From NCBI GenBank assembly GCA_947494305.1, contig CANLUL010000001.1, positions 62,001 through 126,000 of the forward strand: a stretch of 64,000 nt of DNA, in the 5' to 3' direction. The position numbers and the translations under genes are program-made. Below are positions 25,600 through 33,755 of the stretch, one piece after another. The stretch's first letter is position 1; every line of letters starts with the position of its first letter. Below the pieces are notes generated by a model. The model was not told the origin of the DNA. It saw nothing but the letters and a program-made list of their open reading frames with translations, and did not search any database. The DNA is from an uncultured Sphingomonadaceae bacterium (lineage in GTDB: Bacteria; Pseudomonadota; Alphaproteobacteria; Sphingomonadales; Sphingomonadaceae).

Positions 25600-26049
25600 A
25601 TGGCGCACGAAAAAATGACCCTTCACCTCGAAACTGGCGATGTAGAAATCAAGCTGCGCTCTGATCTTGCGCCCAACCATGTCGAGCGGATTACCGAGCT
25701 AGCGTCAGAAGGTTTTTATGATGGAGTGGTTTTTCACCGCGTCATTGATGGCTTCATGGCGCAAGGCGGCGATCCAACCGGCACCGGGATGAGCGGTTCT
25801 GATAAACCAGACCTGGAGCAAGAATTTAACGCCGAACCACATGTTGAAGGCACTTGTTCGATGGCGCGCACAATGGACCCGAACACAGCGAACAGCCAGT
25901 TCTTTATCTGCCTCGACGATGCTGGCTTTCTCGATAACCAATACACGGTTTGGGGCCAAGTCACATCTGGCATGGAAGCCGTGCACGCATTGCCAAAAGG
26001 TGAGCCACCCGCACAGCCGGGCGCGATCAAATCTATCACTTTGGGATAG
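25600..26049 (+). CDS. cyclophilin-type peptidyl-prolyl cis-trans isomerase
   Basis: A 149-aa cytosolic cyclophilin of the PpiB type. Active-site signature FYDGVVFHRVIDGFMAQGGD (residues 37-56) holds the catalytic Arg, and SQFFICLDD and CSMART complete the proline-binding pocket. No signal peptide, so it catalyses prolyl isomerisation in the cytoplasm. It is a single-gene unit ended by a clear terminator at 26119-26150. Confidence 0.93.
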   Translation: MAHEKMTLHLETGDVEIKLRSDLAPNHVERITELASEGFYDGVVFHRVIDGFMAQGGDPTGTGMSGSDKPDLEQEFNAEPHVEGTCSMARTMDPNTANSQFFICLDDAGFLDNQYTVWGQVTSGMEAVHALPKGEPPAQPGAIKSITLG

Positions 26050-26118
26050 TCTTTGAATAACTTTCGGTTTTAGCGCTCCAAGATAATCAATCTTGATTGC
26101 TTCACCAATATAGGAATA

Positions 26119-26150
26119 GGGTGGTTCGTATAAATCGATCCACCCTTTTT
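26119..26150 (+). terminator. Rho-independent terminator after the cyclophilin gene
   Basis: GGGTGGTTCG pairs with CGATCCACCC (one T-T mismatch) around a 7-nt loop TATAAAT, then TTTTTC. It separates the cyclophilin gene from the yghU-like gene, so the latter needs its own promoter in the remaining 20 nt or inside the hairpin. Confidence 0.8.
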
Positions 26151-26170
26151 CTATTTAACGGAGCCCGAAT

Positions 26171-27058
26171 ATGACCGATACCTACACACCCCCAAAAGTC
26201 TGGGAATGGGAATCAGAAAGTGGCGGACGTTTTGCCAATATAAATCGCCCTATTGCAGGTCCGACACATGATGAAGAACTTAAAGTCGGTAAGCACCCAT
26301 TTCAGTTATACTCGCTGGGCACACCAAATGGTGTGAAGGTTACAATCATGTTTGAGGAGCTTCTTGAGCTCGGCATTACCGAAGCCGAATATGACGCCTG
26401 GTTGGTCAATATCGGCGAAGGTAAACAATTTAGCAGCGGCTTTGTTGATGTGAATCCGAACAGCAAAATTCCAGCGCTAATGGATCACAGCACTAATCCG
26501 CCAACGCGATTGTTCGAGTCGGCCTCGATGTTGCTTTATCTCGCCGAGAAGTTTGGGAAATTCCTGCCTACTGATCACCATAAACGCGCAGAGGCCATTA
26601 ACTGGTTGTTCTGGGTACAGGGTAGCGCTCCATTCCTTGGTGGCGGCTTTGGCCATTTCTATGCCTACGCCCCCGAAAAATGGGAATATCCGATCAACCG
26701 CTATGCGATGGAAGTGAAACGGCAAATGGATGTGCTCGACAGGCATTTGGCTGATAACGAATATCTGGCTGGCGATGAATATAGTGTCGCCGATATGGGA
26801 ACTTTCCCTTGGTATGGCGGTATGGCGCGCGGCGTGCTGTATGAGGCTGGTGAGTTTCTGCAAGTGCAGGACTATAAAAACGTGCAGCGTTGGGCTAAAC
26901 AATTGAACGAACGCCCTGGTGTGAAACGCGGTATGATGGTCAACCGTCCTTACGGTGAACCGGAAACGCAGCTGCACGAACGCCATGACGCTAGCGATTT
27001 TGAAAATAACACGCAGGATAAACGCATCGCTCGCGGTGAAGTCCCGGCTCCGGAATAG
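26171..27058 (+). CDS. yghU: glutathione-dependent disulfide-bond oxidoreductase (YghU-like GST)
   Basis: A 295-aa Nu-class glutathione transferase close to E. coli YghU: KVWEWESESGGRFANINRPI at the N-terminus, then VGKHPFQLYSLGTPNGVKVT, VNPNSKIPALMDH, FESASMLLYLAEKFG, APFLGGGFGHFY and LHERHDASDFE near the C-terminus. These are the family's characteristic blocks. Members bind two glutathiones and reduce disulfide bonds in the cytoplasm. It is followed 3 nt later by a carboxymuconolactone-decarboxylase-family gene, suggesting a joint peroxide/thiol stress role. The identification is strong and the physiological substrate unknown. Confidence 0.92.
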   Translation: MTDTYTPPKVWEWESESGGRFANINRPIAGPTHDEELKVGKHPFQLYSLGTPNGVKVTIMFEELLELGITEAEYDAWLVNIGEGKQFSSGFVDVNPNSKIPALMDHSTNPPTRLFESASMLLYLAEKFGKFLPTDHHKRAEAINWLFWVQGSAPFLGGGFGHFYAYAPEKWEYPINRYAMEVKRQMDVLDRHLADNEYLAGDEYSVADMGTFPWYGGMARGVLYEAGEFLQVQDYKNVQRWAKQLNERPGVKRGMMVNRPYGEPETQLHERHDASDFENNTQDKRIARGEVPAPE

Positions 27059-27061
27059 ATT

Positions 27062-27625
27062 GTGCGACTGAACAAACCTCGCATCGCGCCGCTGACTGAT
27101 ACCGATATCGGCGAAGAACAGCGCGCGATGCTGGGAGATCGTTTTCGCGGTGGTCCGATACTAAATATCTTTCGGACGCTGCTGAAAGCACCAAAAGCCT
27201 ATAAAGCGTTTATGTGGTGGGGCGGATATGTGCTCTCCAATCACAATGCGATTCCTGCACGCGAGCGCGAAATTGTTATATTACGTACCGGTTTTAACTG
27301 GAAATCCGGTTATGAATGGGCGCAACATGAGCGTATTGGCAAAGACTGCGGCCTGACCGATGAAGAGATTGATCGAATCAAAGCCGGTCCGGATGCTGAA
27401 GGATGGACTGACACGGAAGCGGCAATGATCCGGGCGACAGATGAACTCACGAGCGACGGTTTCATATCGGATACGACATGGGAAGCGCTAGCCGAGCTAA
27501 CCGAAAAACAGCGTATGGATTTGGTCATGACCGTTGGTCAGTATACGCAAGTTTCTATGATGTTGAACAGCTATGGTGTGCAACTGGACGATGATTTGAA
27601 GTTGGATCCTGACCTAAGAGGTTAG
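27062..27625 (+). CDS. carboxymuconolactone decarboxylase-family protein
   Basis: A 187-aa CMD/AhpD-fold protein (PAREREIVILRTGFNWKSGY followed by EWAQHERIGKDCGLTDEEI). The CxxC of AhpD-type peroxidase partners is replaced by GYEWAQH (Glu-x3-His type), so it is not the usual AhpD. The activity could be decarboxylase-like or unknown. It starts with GTG 3 nt after the yghU stop and lacks a strong Shine-Dalgarno, so it relies on coupling. The 3' end overlaps the converging LysR gene by 4 bp. Confidence 0.8.
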   Translation: MRLNKPRIAPLTDTDIGEEQRAMLGDRFRGGPILNIFRTLLKAPKAYKAFMWWGGYVLSNHNAIPAREREIVILRTGFNWKSGYEWAQHERIGKDCGLTDEEIDRIKAGPDAEGWTDTEAAMIRATDELTSDGFISDTTWEALAELTEKQRMDLVMTVGQYTQVSMMLNSYGVQLDDDLKLDPDLRG

Positions 27626-28500
27626 AGGCCTGCTTTTACTACCCAATCGTGGAAAATCCTGACCGCGCGATTTTTTTTGTCCCGTTTCCGACAGACAAAC
27701 CAATAACTATACGGACTGTCGACATCATGATCGAATAACCTCACCAACCGCGGGTCATTTGCATCTGAAAAATGTCCACCATGCATGATTGCAACACCAA
27801 GTCCTTGTGCCGCCGCCTCCAGCATGAGTGGGCCGCTGTCTATATGATCGATTCCTGCTGGTTCCAGATCAGGAAAACCAACCACGTCTTTCCATTGATC
27901 AAAGGCTCGGGTCATATTGCTATGCACCAAAATATTGTGATTTTTTAGATCCTCAGGGCGGCTGATCGCATTGGGTCCTTTGGTAAGTTCCACAGAAGCA
28001 ATTGCGTAAACCTTGTTGCTGTCCAGTTTTACCGCGTAAAGGTTGGGATCAACATGATCCGCAATGATGATGGCTGCATCAACCACATCACCTAGCATAT
28101 TTTCCGCGTGTGCCGATGTATCGACGTCAATATGGAGCTTTGGATAGAGGTTTTTCAATTCGGGCAGATGGGGAAACAGGCGTGTGGCTCCGAAAAGAGG
28201 CAGCACTCCGAGTCGCAAACGCATATCGCCGCCGGTAACCGTCATTTGATCCACGGCTTCGCCAATTGTCTCCATCGCGGGGGCAACGGCTTCAAGCAAG
28301 TTTTCGCCATCTTCGTTGAGAATCATTGACTGATTGCGCCGTTCGAAAAGTGGCTTGCCGATGTGGTCTTCCAGCGACTTGATTCGGCGACTCAGGGCCG
28401 GCGCCGATAGCGCCAGTTCCGCCGCGGCGGCCTTAGATGAACCCAATCGGGCCACTCTGATAAAGGCTTCAAGAGCGCGAAGGGGAGGAAGACGGCGCAT
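27622..28500 (-). CDS. LysR-family transcriptional regulator (GcvA-like)
   Basis: A 292-aa LysR regulator: N-terminal winged helix-turn-helix (LPPLRALEAFIRVARLGSSK then AAAELALSAPALSRRIKSLE) and a periplasmic-binding-protein-like effector domain (from about residue 90). The GcvA-style MRRLPPLRALEAF start fixes the ATG at 28500; an in-frame extension to 28614 is unlikely. It converges with and slightly overlaps the CMD gene. The 120-nt upstream region holds two palindromic TTGTGCAAC-like sites, likely its own operators. Effector unknown. Confidence 0.88.
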   Translation of the reverse strand: MRRLPPLRALEAFIRVARLGSSKAAAAELALSAPALSRRIKSLEDHIGKPLFERRNQSMILNEDGENLLEAVAPAMETIGEAVDQMTVTGGDMRLRLGVLPLFGATRLFPHLPELKNLYPKLHIDVDTSAHAENMLGDVVDAAIIIADHVDPNLYAVKLDSNKVYAIASVELTKGPNAISRPEDLKNHNILVHSNMTRAFDQWKDVVGFPDLEPAGIDHIDSGPLMLEAAAQGLGVAIMHGGHFSDANDPRLVRLFDHDVDSPYSYWFVCRKRDKKNRAVRIFHDWVVKAGL

Positions 28501-28528
28501 AATAATCTCTATATCGTCAGTAATTGCT

Positions 28529-28615
28529 CGTTGTGCAACGCAAAAATGCGACGATCTTAATAGAAATGGCAGAACTCTAAGACAGAAAACATGTGTAAGT
28601 TGCATCCTGTGCAAC
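28529..28615. promoter_or_regulatory. repeated TTGTGCAA-like palindromes upstream of the LysR gene
   Basis: Two dyads share a core: CGTTGTGCAACG (28529-28540) and AGTTGCATCCTGTGCAACT (stem AGTTGCA/TGCAACT, about 28597-28615). The first lies 29 nt before the LysR start. LysR regulators bind T-N11-A dyads near their own promoters, so autoregulation is plausible. Inference from spacing and symmetry only. Confidence 0.35.
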
Positions 28616-28634
28616 TAATAGTGTTTTTTTCGCA

Positions 28635-28733
28635 CTTGCAACATAAGTGGTTATCCCCCACTTAGGTAGGGCCTTTCAGGCATCCTCTCCTAAAAACTTT
28701 TAGGGCCAGTTCTTCGGAGCTGGCCCTTTTTTT
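28635..28733 (+). ncRNA. candidate small RNA ending in a UUCG terminator
   Basis: A rightward terminator at 28702-28733 has no coding gene before it on that strand; the LysR gene runs the other way and the AAA ATPase starts 110 nt later. The preceding 65 nt can fold into AAGTGG-TTATCCC-CCACTT (28645-28663), a small GCCT/AGGC hairpin and CTAAAA/TTTTAG. Unpaired C-rich tracts (ATCCCCC, ATCCTCTCCT) are complementary to Shine-Dalgarno sequences. Alphaproteobacterial trans-acting small RNAs show such anti-SD loops. The 5' end is a guess. It could instead be an attenuator in the leader of the AAA ATPase gene. Confidence 0.4.
28702..28733 (+). terminator. Rho-independent terminator with TTCG tetraloop
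   Basis: GGGCCAGTTC pairs with GAGCTGGCCC around the TTCG loop (one G-T pair), followed by seven T on the plus strand. On the minus strand the hairpin is followed by TAAAAGTTTTT, a weaker tract, so the rightward direction is favoured. Confidence 0.85.
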
Positions 28734-28841
28734 GCGCAACATCTGCTGTTTTTGAGCGTTTCCCAAATTCAGAGTCGCATATTGGTGTTGGCTTTCCTAT
28801 CTTGTTGGAAAGCAGAAAAAATCCTCCCAGGAGACAAACCC

Positions 28842-31172
28842 TTGGCCGATCCAGCAGACACCAAAGACAAAGCCGCTGACAATTCCAAAATGCTAAAATT
28901 GCAAGTCGCCAATGCGCGACCAGAAGATAGCGGTCGTGGGTTAGCACGATTGTCGCGTGAAAATCTGGGTAAACTTGGTTTGATGGAAGGCGATGTTGTC
29001 GAAATTTCGGGCAAACGCCCAACCCCGGCACGAGCCGTTCTACCTTACCCGGAAGATGAGGGATTGGATTTTGTTCGCCTTGATGGCCTGCAGCGCGCCA
29101 ATAGTGGCATTGGGTCTGGAGATTTCGTCGAAATACGGAAGATTGATTCAAAACCAGCTAAGAAAGTCATTTTTGCGCCTGCCCAGAAAGATCTGCGCCT
29201 TCATGGCAATGGCAATGGTCTGAAACGTAGTTTCATGGGTCGGCCGCTAAACGCCGGTGATTTTGTCGCGACTCATGGTCAGCAGCAAGTGGATCAAGGT
29301 GAAATGCCGCCGCAATTGCGTCAGATGCTCAGCGCGCCTGCCTTTTCGCTGCAACAAATTCGTCTGACGGTTGTGTCCACTTCGCCAAAAGGTGTGGTGC
29401 ATATTGACCAGGATACCGAGGTGGAACTACGCCCCGAATATGAAGAGTCGACAGAGCATCGTCGCGCTGATGTAACCTATGATGATATTGGCGGGCTGCA
29501 CGAAACGATTGATCAATTGCGGGAGATGGTCGAACTGCCACTCCGCTATCCGCAACTGTTCACGCGTCTAGGGGTTGATCCTCCGCGCGGTGTATTGCTG
29601 CATGGGCCTCCTGGAACTGGTAAGACACGTCTTGCCCGTGCTGTTGCCAACGAAAGCGATGCCGAATTCTTCCTGATCAATGGTCCGGAGATCATGGGCT
29701 CTGCCTATGGCGAATCCGAGAAAAAACTGCGTGAGATTTTTGAGGCAGCGACCAAAGCGGCGCCTTCGATCCTGTTTATCGACGAGATTGACTCGATCGC
29801 CCCCAAACGCGGCCAAGTGCAGGGAGAAACCGAGAAACGATTGGTTGCGCAGCTGCTGACATTAATGGACGGGCTCGAATCGCGCCTTAATCTTGTGGTG
29901 ATCGCAGCCACCAATCGACCGGAAGCGATTGACGAAGCGCTGCGCCGTCCCGGCCGTTTTGATCGAGAGATCATCGTTGGTGTTCCCGACGTAAAAGGTC
30001 GCCGCGAAATCCTGGGCATTCACACACGCGGGATGCCGTTAGAGAAATCTGTTGATTTGGGCGAGTTGGCGCGAACTACATACGGATTTGTCGGTGCTGA
30101 TTTAGCAGCATTGACGCGAGAAGCAGCGATTGAAGCGGTCCGCCGGATCATGCCCAAACTTGATTTGGAATCGGAGACCGTTCCGCCGGAAGTGCTGGAT
30201 GAGCTGGTGGTACAGCGACATGATTTTGTCGAAGCTCTAAAACGGGTGCAACCTTCTGCTATGCGCGAAGTCATGGTGCAGGCACCTGACGTACGCTGGG
30301 AAGATATTGGCGGCCTTGATGATGCGCAGATGCGCCTTAAAGAGGGTATCGAACTGCCGATGAAAAACCCAGAGGCGTTCATTAGGCTCGGCATTCGGCC
30401 AGCCAAGGGATTTTTGCTCTATGGCCCGCCTGGCACCGGCAAAACTCTTTTGGCCAAGGCGGTTGCTCGGGAGGCGGAAGCGAACTTCATCGCGACCAAA
30501 TCGAGTGACCTTCTTTCCAAATGGTATGGCGAGAGTGAACAGCAGATTGCGAGGCTTTTCGCCCGCGCTCGGCAAGTAGCGCCAACCGTTCTCTTCATAG
30601 ACGAGATTGATAGTCTTGTCCCGGCGCGTGGCGGCGGCATGGGTGAGCCGCAAGTCACCGAGCGAGTCGTGAACACGATCCTTGCTGAAATGGACGGTTT
30701 GGAGGAAATGCAATCCGTTATACTGATCGGTGCAACCAACCGGCCCGGCTTAGTCGATCCCGCGCTATTGCGTCCCGGGCGTTTTGACGAATTGGTCTAT
30801 GTTCCAGTTCCCGGCAAAGACGGGCGGCGGCGTATTTTGGCGATCCACACTTCGAAAATGCCGATGGGTAAAGATGTCGACCTTGATGACATTGCTGAGC
30901 GGGCTGATCGTTATTCTGGTGCCGATCTGGAAGATTTGGTGCGCCGTGCGGGTCTCTATGCGTTGCGTGAACATGGCGGATTGGTTGAAACTGTGCAGAT
31001 GAAACATTTTGAGCAGGCGCTGAAAGACAGCCGTGCCTCGGTCACACCGGAAATGGAGGAAGAATATTCCAAGATGGAAGCAGAGCTAAAGAACAATGCA
31101 ATGCGTGTTGAACCAATTGGCTTTGTTGCTCCCGGAATGTTGAAACCGGAAAACGCCAAAAAGCATGGTTAG
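28842..31172 (+). CDS. CDC48/p97-family AAA+ ATPase (two AAA domains)
   Basis: A 776-aa double-ring unfoldase of the archaeal VAT/eukaryotic p97 type. The N-terminal double-psi barrel reads ARPEDSGRGLARLSRENLGK and MEGDVVEISG. D1 has Walker A GPPGTGKTRLARAV (about residue 255) and Walker B ILFIDEIDSIAPKRG. D2 has Walker A GPPGTGKTLLAKAV (about 527) and Walker B VLFIDEIDSLVPARG. Both arginine-finger regions (RRPGRFDRE, LRPGRFDEL) are intact. The TTG at 28842 is taken as start because CAGGAGA lies 9 nt upstream and conserved sequence begins only after it; a longer frame from 28752 has no ribosome site. The usual eukaryotic adaptors are absent; the bacterial substrate is unknown. Confidence 0.92.
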   Translation: MADPADTKDKAADNSKMLKLQVANARPEDSGRGLARLSRENLGKLGLMEGDVVEISGKRPTPARAVLPYPEDEGLDFVRLDGLQRANSGIGSGDFVEIRKIDSKPAKKVIFAPAQKDLRLHGNGNGLKRSFMGRPLNAGDFVATHGQQQVDQGEMPPQLRQMLSAPAFSLQQIRLTVVSTSPKGVVHIDQDTEVELRPEYEESTEHRRADVTYDDIGGLHETIDQLREMVELPLRYPQLFTRLGVDPPRGVLLHGPPGTGKTRLARAVANESDAEFFLINGPEIMGSAYGESEKKLREIFEAATKAAPSILFIDEIDSIAPKRGQVQGETEKRLVAQLLTLMDGLESRLNLVVIAATNRPEAIDEALRRPGRFDREIIVGVPDVKGRREILGIHTRGMPLEKSVDLGELARTTYGFVGADLAALTREAAIEAVRRIMPKLDLESETVPPEVLDELVVQRHDFVEALKRVQPSAMREVMVQAPDVRWEDIGGLDDAQMRLKEGIELPMKNPEAFIRLGIRPAKGFLLYGPPGTGKTLLAKAVAREAEANFIATKSSDLLSKWYGESEQQIARLFARARQVAPTVLFIDEIDSLVPARGGGMGEPQVTERVVNTILAEMDGLEEMQSVILIGATNRPGLVDPALLRPGRFDELVYVPVPGKDGRRRILAIHTSKMPMGKDVDLDDIAERADRYSGADLEDLVRRAGLYALREHGGLVETVQMKHFEQALKDSRASVTPEMEEEYSKMEAELKNNAMRVEPIGFVAPGMLKPENAKKHG

Positions 31173-31204
31173 TTTTGTGCGCCTACTACGTTGAGGTAAT
31201 CAGC

Positions 31205-32560
31205 CTATCGTGCTTGCAGGTTTGTTTCATCTAGTTTGAGGGATTTATAACCCCAACCGAGCAGGAAGATGCAGGTGATCACCGCGAGCCAGAAAGGCAA
31301 AGGTCCTCCATAGGTATAAAGCAATACACCCAGGGCTGGGGAAGCTATGAAGGCCATTCCGTTTACTGATGCGACTATTCCAGCGACGCCGTTCTGCTCA
31401 GACCGCTTAACAGCAAGTGATGCGCCTGCGGTAAAACCGGGCCGGAATAGTCCAAAGCCTAATGAAGAGACGGCAAAACCGATGATGATGCCGTACAGGC
31501 CATCGGACATGCCGAGCATCGCGCACCCCAATGCCGCCAGGGCCATACCCCACAATATGGATGAACGGGGCCCCATTTGCAGGAGCGGAATCAGGCCCCA
31601 TTGTGCGAGCAGGGTTGCGGCAGCACCCGCCATCAGGACAATTCCTGTCATTTCGATGCCAGCACCTGGGTCACCGCGCAGTCCCAAACGATCCAGCACC
31701 AGAAAGCCAACTACACCCAAAACAAAAGCATGAGCGTTGCCGCCCAATATCCCGCTAATCAGCCATGGTTTGATACGTTCATCGCTCCACCGCAGTTGCG
31801 GAGGTATAACGTTTCCGGCTTTACTCTCCCTAACATCATCATCCTCACCGTCATCCTTCAAACTATTGGCAGAAGGTGCGGCGCTATATGGCTCCGAAGT
31901 GACCACCCCTTTTGCAGAAAATCCCGGATTGTCGTTGGGAAGTTTCAGGGCGAGCGCGATCATAACGATGATGCCGATACCGGCAAAAGCAAACATCGGG
32001 CTGGACAGTCCCAGCATTGGTAACACCAAAAGTGGAGCGATTGCTGGGCCGATGACGGTACCAAGTCCAAAGGAAGAGGCGATGAGGGAAAGCGCTTTGG
32101 TTCGCCCCGCACGAGGTGTGCGGGCAGCAACGTAGGCTTGTACTGCCGGAGGGGCGGCGGACCCAAGGCCGCCGTATAGACTGCGGAAAAAGGCAAACAG
32201 AAGGAAGGTTGTTAGCGCTCCGTAATAACCCAAAATGCCAAAAAACAATGCTAACCCAGCTAAAGCGAAAGAACTGACAAAGCCGATCATACCCAGGCGC
32301 ATCAAGGCTTTACGCCCGCGATGATCCGATTGGCGCGCCCATTTGGGGGCCGTATAGACCCAAAGAAGGGCCGACCAGCTAAAGGCCGCACTGACCCAGA
32401 AATCTGGAATTTTCAATTGTGTGCCAATAGTCGGTAATATCGACTGCATAGCGGTATTGCCGGATGCGGTGACCAGCATCACCGAAAACAATACTGCCAT
32501 ACGCGTAGAATCCAAAGAGCTTTTCGTAGCCTCAGTTTTGGCGGAGTTTGAGTCTGCCAT
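31205..32560 (-). CDS. MFS transporter
   Basis: A 451-aa major-facilitator permease with 12 predicted helices and a long acidic central loop (ASANSLKDDGEDDDVRESKA, about residues 230-250). The conserved inter-helix 2-3 motif reads KWARQSDHRGRKALMRLG. The gene lies 2 nt after the ABM-domain gene, so the two share a transcript; it converges with CDC48 with no terminator visible between. Substrate unknown; a drug/proton antiporter is one option. Confidence 0.87.
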   Translation of the reverse strand: MADSNSAKTEATKSSLDSTRMAVLFSVMLVTASGNTAMQSILPTIGTQLKIPDFWVSAAFSWSALLWVYTAPKWARQSDHRGRKALMRLGMIGFVSSFALAGLALFFGILGYYGALTTFLLFAFFRSLYGGLGSAAPPAVQAYVAARTPRAGRTKALSLIASSFGLGTVIGPAIAPLLVLPMLGLSSPMFAFAGIGIIVMIALALKLPNDNPGFSAKGVVTSEPYSAAPSANSLKDDGEDDDVRESKAGNVIPPQLRWSDERIKPWLISGILGGNAHAFVLGVVGFLVLDRLGLRGDPGAGIEMTGIVLMAGAAATLLAQWGLIPLLQMGPRSSILWGMALAALGCAMLGMSDGLYGIIIGFAVSSLGFGLFRPGFTAGASLAVKRSEQNGVAGIVASVNGMAFIASPALGVLLYTYGGPLPFWLAVITCIFLLGWGYKSLKLDETNLQAR

Positions 32561-32562
32561 CG

Positions 32563-32898
32563 CTAGATTTCGCCTGCTGACTTTTTCCAGTCATAACTGC
32601 GTTCGATTTTCGCTACATGTAACGTATAATATTCATACCAGATACCGCGCCCGCGATCACGAACGGCCGCATGATCGGGATGATTCCGCCAGGCTTTGGC
32701 ATGAGTATCGTCTTTCCAATAGCTAACGGTAATTCCCAATCCATTCTCCGAACGCGCGTGATCTTCTCCGCAATAACCCGGTTGCTTTTTTGCAAGAGCG
32801 CCCATTTCGCTCGCAGCTGCTTGATAACCGTCCTCGTCTACGCCCGTGCGCATGGCCAAAAAAATAACTGCAATAGTGCCGGGAGGATGCAATGTCAT
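32563..32898 (-). CDS. antibiotic biosynthesis monooxygenase (ABM)-domain protein
   Basis: A 111-aa protein with the dimeric ferredoxin-like ABM fold: IAVIFLAMRTGVDEDGYQAA, then the central QPGYCGEDHARSENGLGITV and SYWKDDTHAKAWRNHPDHAA, which is the usual W-A-N-H-H core. Members act as cofactor-free oxygenases of quinones or, with haem-binding residues, as haem-degrading IsdG-like enzymes; neither is shown here. It lies upstream of the MFS gene by 2 nt, which suggests a small-molecule modification and export pair. Confidence 0.85.
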   Translation of the reverse strand: MTLHPPGTIAVIFLAMRTGVDEDGYQAAASEMGALAKKQPGYCGEDHARSENGLGITVSYWKDDTHAKAWRNHPDHAAVRDRGRGIWYEYYTLHVAKIERSYDWKKSAGEI

Positions 32899-33024
32899 AG
32901 GGCGTGTTTTAGGCTGTCCATTGCAATGAGCAACCCGAAAAACCGATAAATTGCCAGCAATTTGATTGTAACTGAACCGCTAAATCTCTACCTAGAAACC
33001 ATCGTTGGTTTCCGGAGGTTATCC

Positions 33025-33651
33025 TTGAGCAACACTATCGCGAACATGCCCGTCATTAGCCGGATAAAGGCTCGACTAGCACGGATATTCGGAGCCTGGG
33101 GTGTCTTTTTCAAAGGTTTTTTGAAACACCCTGTCATGGTCGGATCCATCATTCCATCGTCGGACATCACCGTTAAAAAAATGCTCGAACCAGTGAATTG
33201 GGATGAATGTAATCTGTTCGTCGAATATGGTCCCGGAGTGGGTACATTTTGTCGGCCCGTACTAGAGCGAATGAAACCGGACGCTGCTTTGGTGGTCATC
33301 GACCTCAATCCTGATTTTATCGAATATCTGGGAAATACCATCCACGACAGCCGTTTTTTCCCCATTCATGGATCGGCCGCCGATGTGCAGCAAATTATCA
33401 GTGACCTCGGCCATGAAAAGGCGGATTACATTTTATCGGGACTACCCTTCTCTACCTTGCCAGACAATTTGGGCCCGAAAATCGCTCAAGAAACCTATGA
33501 CGCAATCAAGCCAGGTGGCGCGTTTCTGGTTTATCAATTTGTCAAAAAAGCACGAGATTATATGGCGGTTCATTTTGACCGTATCGATAATGGGTTTTCT
33601 TTATGGAACATCCTGCCATGCCATCTTTTTTGGGGTTGGAAATCAAAATAG
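33025..33651 (+). CDS. class I SAM methyltransferase, phospholipid N-methyltransferase (PmtA)-like
   Basis: A 208-aa methyltransferase. A basic amphipathic N-terminus (FFKGFLKHPVMVGSIIPSSD) precedes the SAM motif VEYGPGVGTF (about residues 63-72), the acidic VVIDLNPDF loop, and the catalytic-side ILSGLPFSTLP motif seen in PmtA and rRNA dimethylase-like enzymes. It probably methylates phosphatidylethanolamine at the membrane surface. TTG at 33025 is preferred since GGAGG (33013-33017) lies 7 nt upstream; the next ATG is 33046. A longer frame from 32962 is disfavoured. It is divergent from the ABM gene. Confidence 0.78.
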   Translation: MSNTIANMPVISRIKARLARIFGAWGVFFKGFLKHPVMVGSIIPSSDITVKKMLEPVNWDECNLFVEYGPGVGTFCRPVLERMKPDAALVVIDLNPDFIEYLGNTIHDSRFFPIHGSAADVQQIISDLGHEKADYILSGLPFSTLPDNLGPKIAQETYDAIKPGGAFLVYQFVKKARDYMAVHFDRIDNGFSLWNILPCHLFWGWKSK

Positions 33652-33755
33652 TTGTTGGTCGACACAGGTTGGTTGTTGGTCGAAGCGTTGGGCGATAGTT
33701 GCGCGATAATTCTGCATGCTCCAAAGTAACTAAAGTATATCTGAGAGGATTTTTC

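Noticed and set aside
28591-28665. 24-codon ORF in the LysR/CDC48 intergenic region
   Set aside because: No Shine-Dalgarno, and the stretch is better explained by the LysR dyads and the folded RNA candidate.
33652-33755. 12-nt direct repeat GTTGTTGGTCGA before the M16 gene as a mobile-element footprint
   Set aside because: Only two copies, no inverted ends or transposase; a local duplication is enough.
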